Assembly (NCBI GenBank): GCA_050049955.1
Contig: JASFVG010000059.1
Location: forward strand, 1-15,237
Reading direction: 5' to 3'
Length of the DNA: 15,237 bases
DNA from: SKLM01 sp050049955
Lineage (GTDB): Bacteria > Chloroflexota > Anaerolineae > B4-G1
Shown: piece by piece, positions 14,313-15,237 of the stretch
Numbering within the stretch: the first letter of the stretch is position 1
How the letters are laid out: every line of letters starts with the position of its first letter
Program-made: the position numbers and the translations under genes
Notes under the pieces: model-generated
Database searches by the model: none
What the model was told of the DNA's origin: nothing
What the model saw: only the letters and a program-made list of their open reading frames with translations

Positions 14313-14530
14313 ACCTCCTCGCGCAGCTTCAAGGGCTCCCCGCTGCCGATGCACCTGTAGAGCGCGCGTGTCAACGCTCCGGACTGAGTGAGCAGCTCCT
14401 TTGTCCAGCTTACTTCCCAGAGCGACGGTCCCAGCGCTCGTGAGCAGAGGCGCGAGCAGCCTCGTTACTTGACAGTCAACCAGCAGAACCCTCCCGACTG
14501 GCGCAAGCTATGAACGGGGTGAAGGCCTGG
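14313..14530. other. Intergenic stretch without a recognisable gene
   Basis: I see no ORF with a ribosome binding site and no family motif on either strand. A lone TTGACA occurs at 14469-14474 without a matching -10 box. The stretch lies between the feo operon and the transposase remnant and may include eroded insertion-sequence DNA, but nothing in it can be aligned by eye. Confidence 0.4.
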
Positions 14531-14784
14531 TCAACCATACTCGCGCTTGGTTAGGGATTGCATCGTACCGTACCTGAGCTGGCTCGGGTAGAGCGACGCG
14601 TCAGGCGCTCCCCGCCGGCATTGGCCTATCGAGTGCCGAACTCCAGCCGACAGGAAACGAGTAGTCTTCTTGCCTGCCTGACCGAAAGGCCTAGCACGAA
14701 CGCTGCTTCCCGGGCTTTGATGCGTCTCGCATGCAGCTCAACGACCACAACCAGCCTCTTCTGTTCTTCCCGTGTCAATGTCAC
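14531..14784 (-). pseudogene. Degraded transposase N-terminus (ISNCY-like helix-turn-helix)
   Basis: On the minus strand a GTG at 14784, preceded by AAGGAAGAG, opens MTLTREEQKRLVVVVELHAR and continues through a helix-turn-helix, EAAFVLGLSVRQARRLL (residues 26-42), which is the standard N-terminal DNA-binding unit of ISNCY-type and integrase-core transposases. The frame stops at a TAG (14626-14628) after 52 codons. A second minus-strand frame, starting two bases into the same stretch, carries on from 14644 to a TGA at 14531-14533 with HSIGQCRRGAPDA, which could be the eroded Gly/Arg-rich linker that usually follows this HTH. That points to a frameshift plus loss of the catalytic domain, which does not appear further on. 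The HTH and the start site are seen directly; the family assignment is from memory of such transposases. Confidence 0.65.
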
Positions 14785-14798
14785 TCTCTCTTCCTTGG

Positions 14799-14845
14799 GG
14801 TGACGTTTTCGCTGAACAGTTGCTGGGTGACAGATTCACTGAACA
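14799..14845. repeat. Two 20-bp direct repeats, probable insertion-sequence end
   Basis: GGTGACGTTTTCGCTGAACA (14799-14818) and GGTGACAGATTCACTGAACA (14826-14845) agree at 16 of 20 positions and are spaced 27 bases apart. They lie immediately upstream of the transposase remnant's start, where insertion sequences of this kind carry tandem transposase-binding repeats. No matching inverted copy is visible at the other side, so the element seems to have lost its far end. Confidence 0.6.
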
Positions 14846-14867
14846 AAGACAGCCCGGCCATGGAGGC

Positions 14868-14896
14868 TGGACAAATGACAGGGTATGTGCTAAACT
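14868..14896 (+). promoter_or_regulatory. Promoter with extended -10 reading to the right
   Basis: TGGACA (14868-14873, five of six to TTGACA), a 17-base spacer, then TAAACT (14891-14896) preceded by TGC, giving an extended -10. Transcription would start near 14903. No ORF with a ribosome binding site follows within the next 150 bases. Confidence 0.5.
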
Positions 14897-14902
14897 TGTC
14901 GC

Positions 14903-15095
14903 CGTTCAGGGCTCTCCCACGTCGGCCTCCTGTGATCGTGCTCCGTAAGCCCAGGCGCGAGGCCTGTGACCAAGAGGGCTTGCGTTAAGGGAGCCGAACC
15001 AGCCCCGGAACCCACCCATCGCCTACGTGACCGATTAGTCCCCTCTACCGGGCCGCGGCAGCGAGGCGATAACTTTGTGGGCTGCGATGCTGCCT
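14903..15095 (+). ncRNA. Possible structured RNA, family unknown
   Basis: Downstream of the promoter are nested complementary segments: GGCTCTCCC (14910-14918) with GGGAGCC (14989-14995); CGTAAGCCC (14944-14952) with GGGCTTGCG (14976-14984); a small hairpin AGGC/GCCT (14953-14956, 14962-14965); and CCCAC plus ATCGCCT (15011-15015, 15018-15024) with AGGCGAT plus GTGGG (15064-15070, 15077-15081). The 5' ends and nesting suit a folded transcript or a leader of a gene beyond the window. I do not recognise 6S, tmRNA, RNase P, SRP RNA or a known riboswitch. In GC-rich DNA such pairings can arise by chance, and the 3' end is a guess. Confidence 0.3.
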
Positions 15096-15237
15096 CCCTG
15101 GCCGATATGGGGGTCATGCCTTGGGATTAGCCGACCGCCGGCTGGCCTTGAAGTCGGCGTGGCGGAGGCGGCCTCGCCCGACGGTTCCGAGCTGCGAAGC
15201 CTGCCGCCGCCGCTCGGTTCCAGGACGACTCAGGTGA
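15096..15237. other. Right edge, GC-rich, no gene called
   Basis: One plus-strand frame containing a GTG near 15161 is open to the window edge, with Ala/Ser/Pro-rich low-information content and no ribosome binding site, so it is not called. Further inverted repeats occur here (for example GGCGGAGG with CCTCGCC near 15163-15180), consistent with the structured stretch continuing. Confidence 0.3.

Noticed and set aside
13934..14374. 146-codon minus-strand ORF opposite the FeoC-like gene
   Set aside because: It is antisense to two overlapping genes with clear family motifs and ribosome binding sites, and has no motif of its own.
14558..14988. Plus-strand ORFs of 80-85 codons in the region after feoC
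   Set aside because: The first is antisense to the transposase relic; the second crosses the direct repeats and the promoter. Neither has a ribosome binding site or family motif.
1..15237. tRNA genes, rRNA genes or a CRISPR array
   Set aside because: No cloverleaf T-arm pattern, conserved rRNA segment or regularly spaced repeat was found by eye on either strand.

Overview
The window (about 15.2 kb, GC-rich, all genes on compact intergenic spacing) looks like a chromosomal segment of an anaerobic bacterium. Gene content and protein style (split-subunit 2-oxoacid:ferredoxin oxidoreductase, Feo iron uptake, a large Zn-ribbon methylase-like protein, a VP-repeat membrane protein) suggest Chloroflexota. 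That assignment is an inference: no rRNA or ribosomal protein marker is present. There are no tRNA genes, no CRISPR array and no phage genes.

Layout. (1) 1-265: the 3' end of a ClpC-type AAA+ unfoldase gene followed by a strong intrinsic terminator. (2) 285-2660: a minus-strand pair of GT4-like glycosyltransferases separated by 1 bp, driven by a near-consensus promoter. (3) 2711-5023: a divergently transcribed gene for a 755-residue protein related to Zn-ribbon adenine-specific DNA methylases (COG1743/DUF1156-like) whose catalytic DPPY-type motif is altered. (4) 5276-5803: a single-pass membrane protein with a periodic VP repeat. (5) 5804-6685: a GNAT acetyltransferase with a textbook sigma70 promoter so close to the ATG that the mRNA should be almost leaderless. 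(6) 6901-9578: a four-gene operon for a 2-oxoacid (2-ketoisovalerate or 2-oxoglutarate type) ferredoxin oxidoreductase in the order delta, alpha, beta, gamma. (7) 9840-14267: an iron module made of a Fur-family repressor with a consensus promoter and a palindromic operator at its own 5' end, then feoA, feoB, a YibE/F-family membrane protein, and a FeoC-like small protein with four cysteines. (8) 14268-15237: a stretch with no intact gene. It holds a degraded transposase N-terminus, a pair of 20-bp direct repeats that look like an insertion-sequence end, and an extended -10 promoter reading into a sequence with long-range stem potential but no convincing ORF.

How the parts work together. The oxidoreductase would oxidatively decarboxylate (or reductively carboxylate) a 2-oxoacid with CoA and ferredoxin, an iron-sulfur-dependent anaerobic reaction. 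The neighbouring Fur-Feo module supplies ferrous iron, and the operator places fur, and possibly the whole feo run, under metal feedback. The least explained parts are the methylase-like protein, the VP-repeat protein, the YibE/F gene embedded in the feo operon, and the promoter with structured sequence at the right edge.
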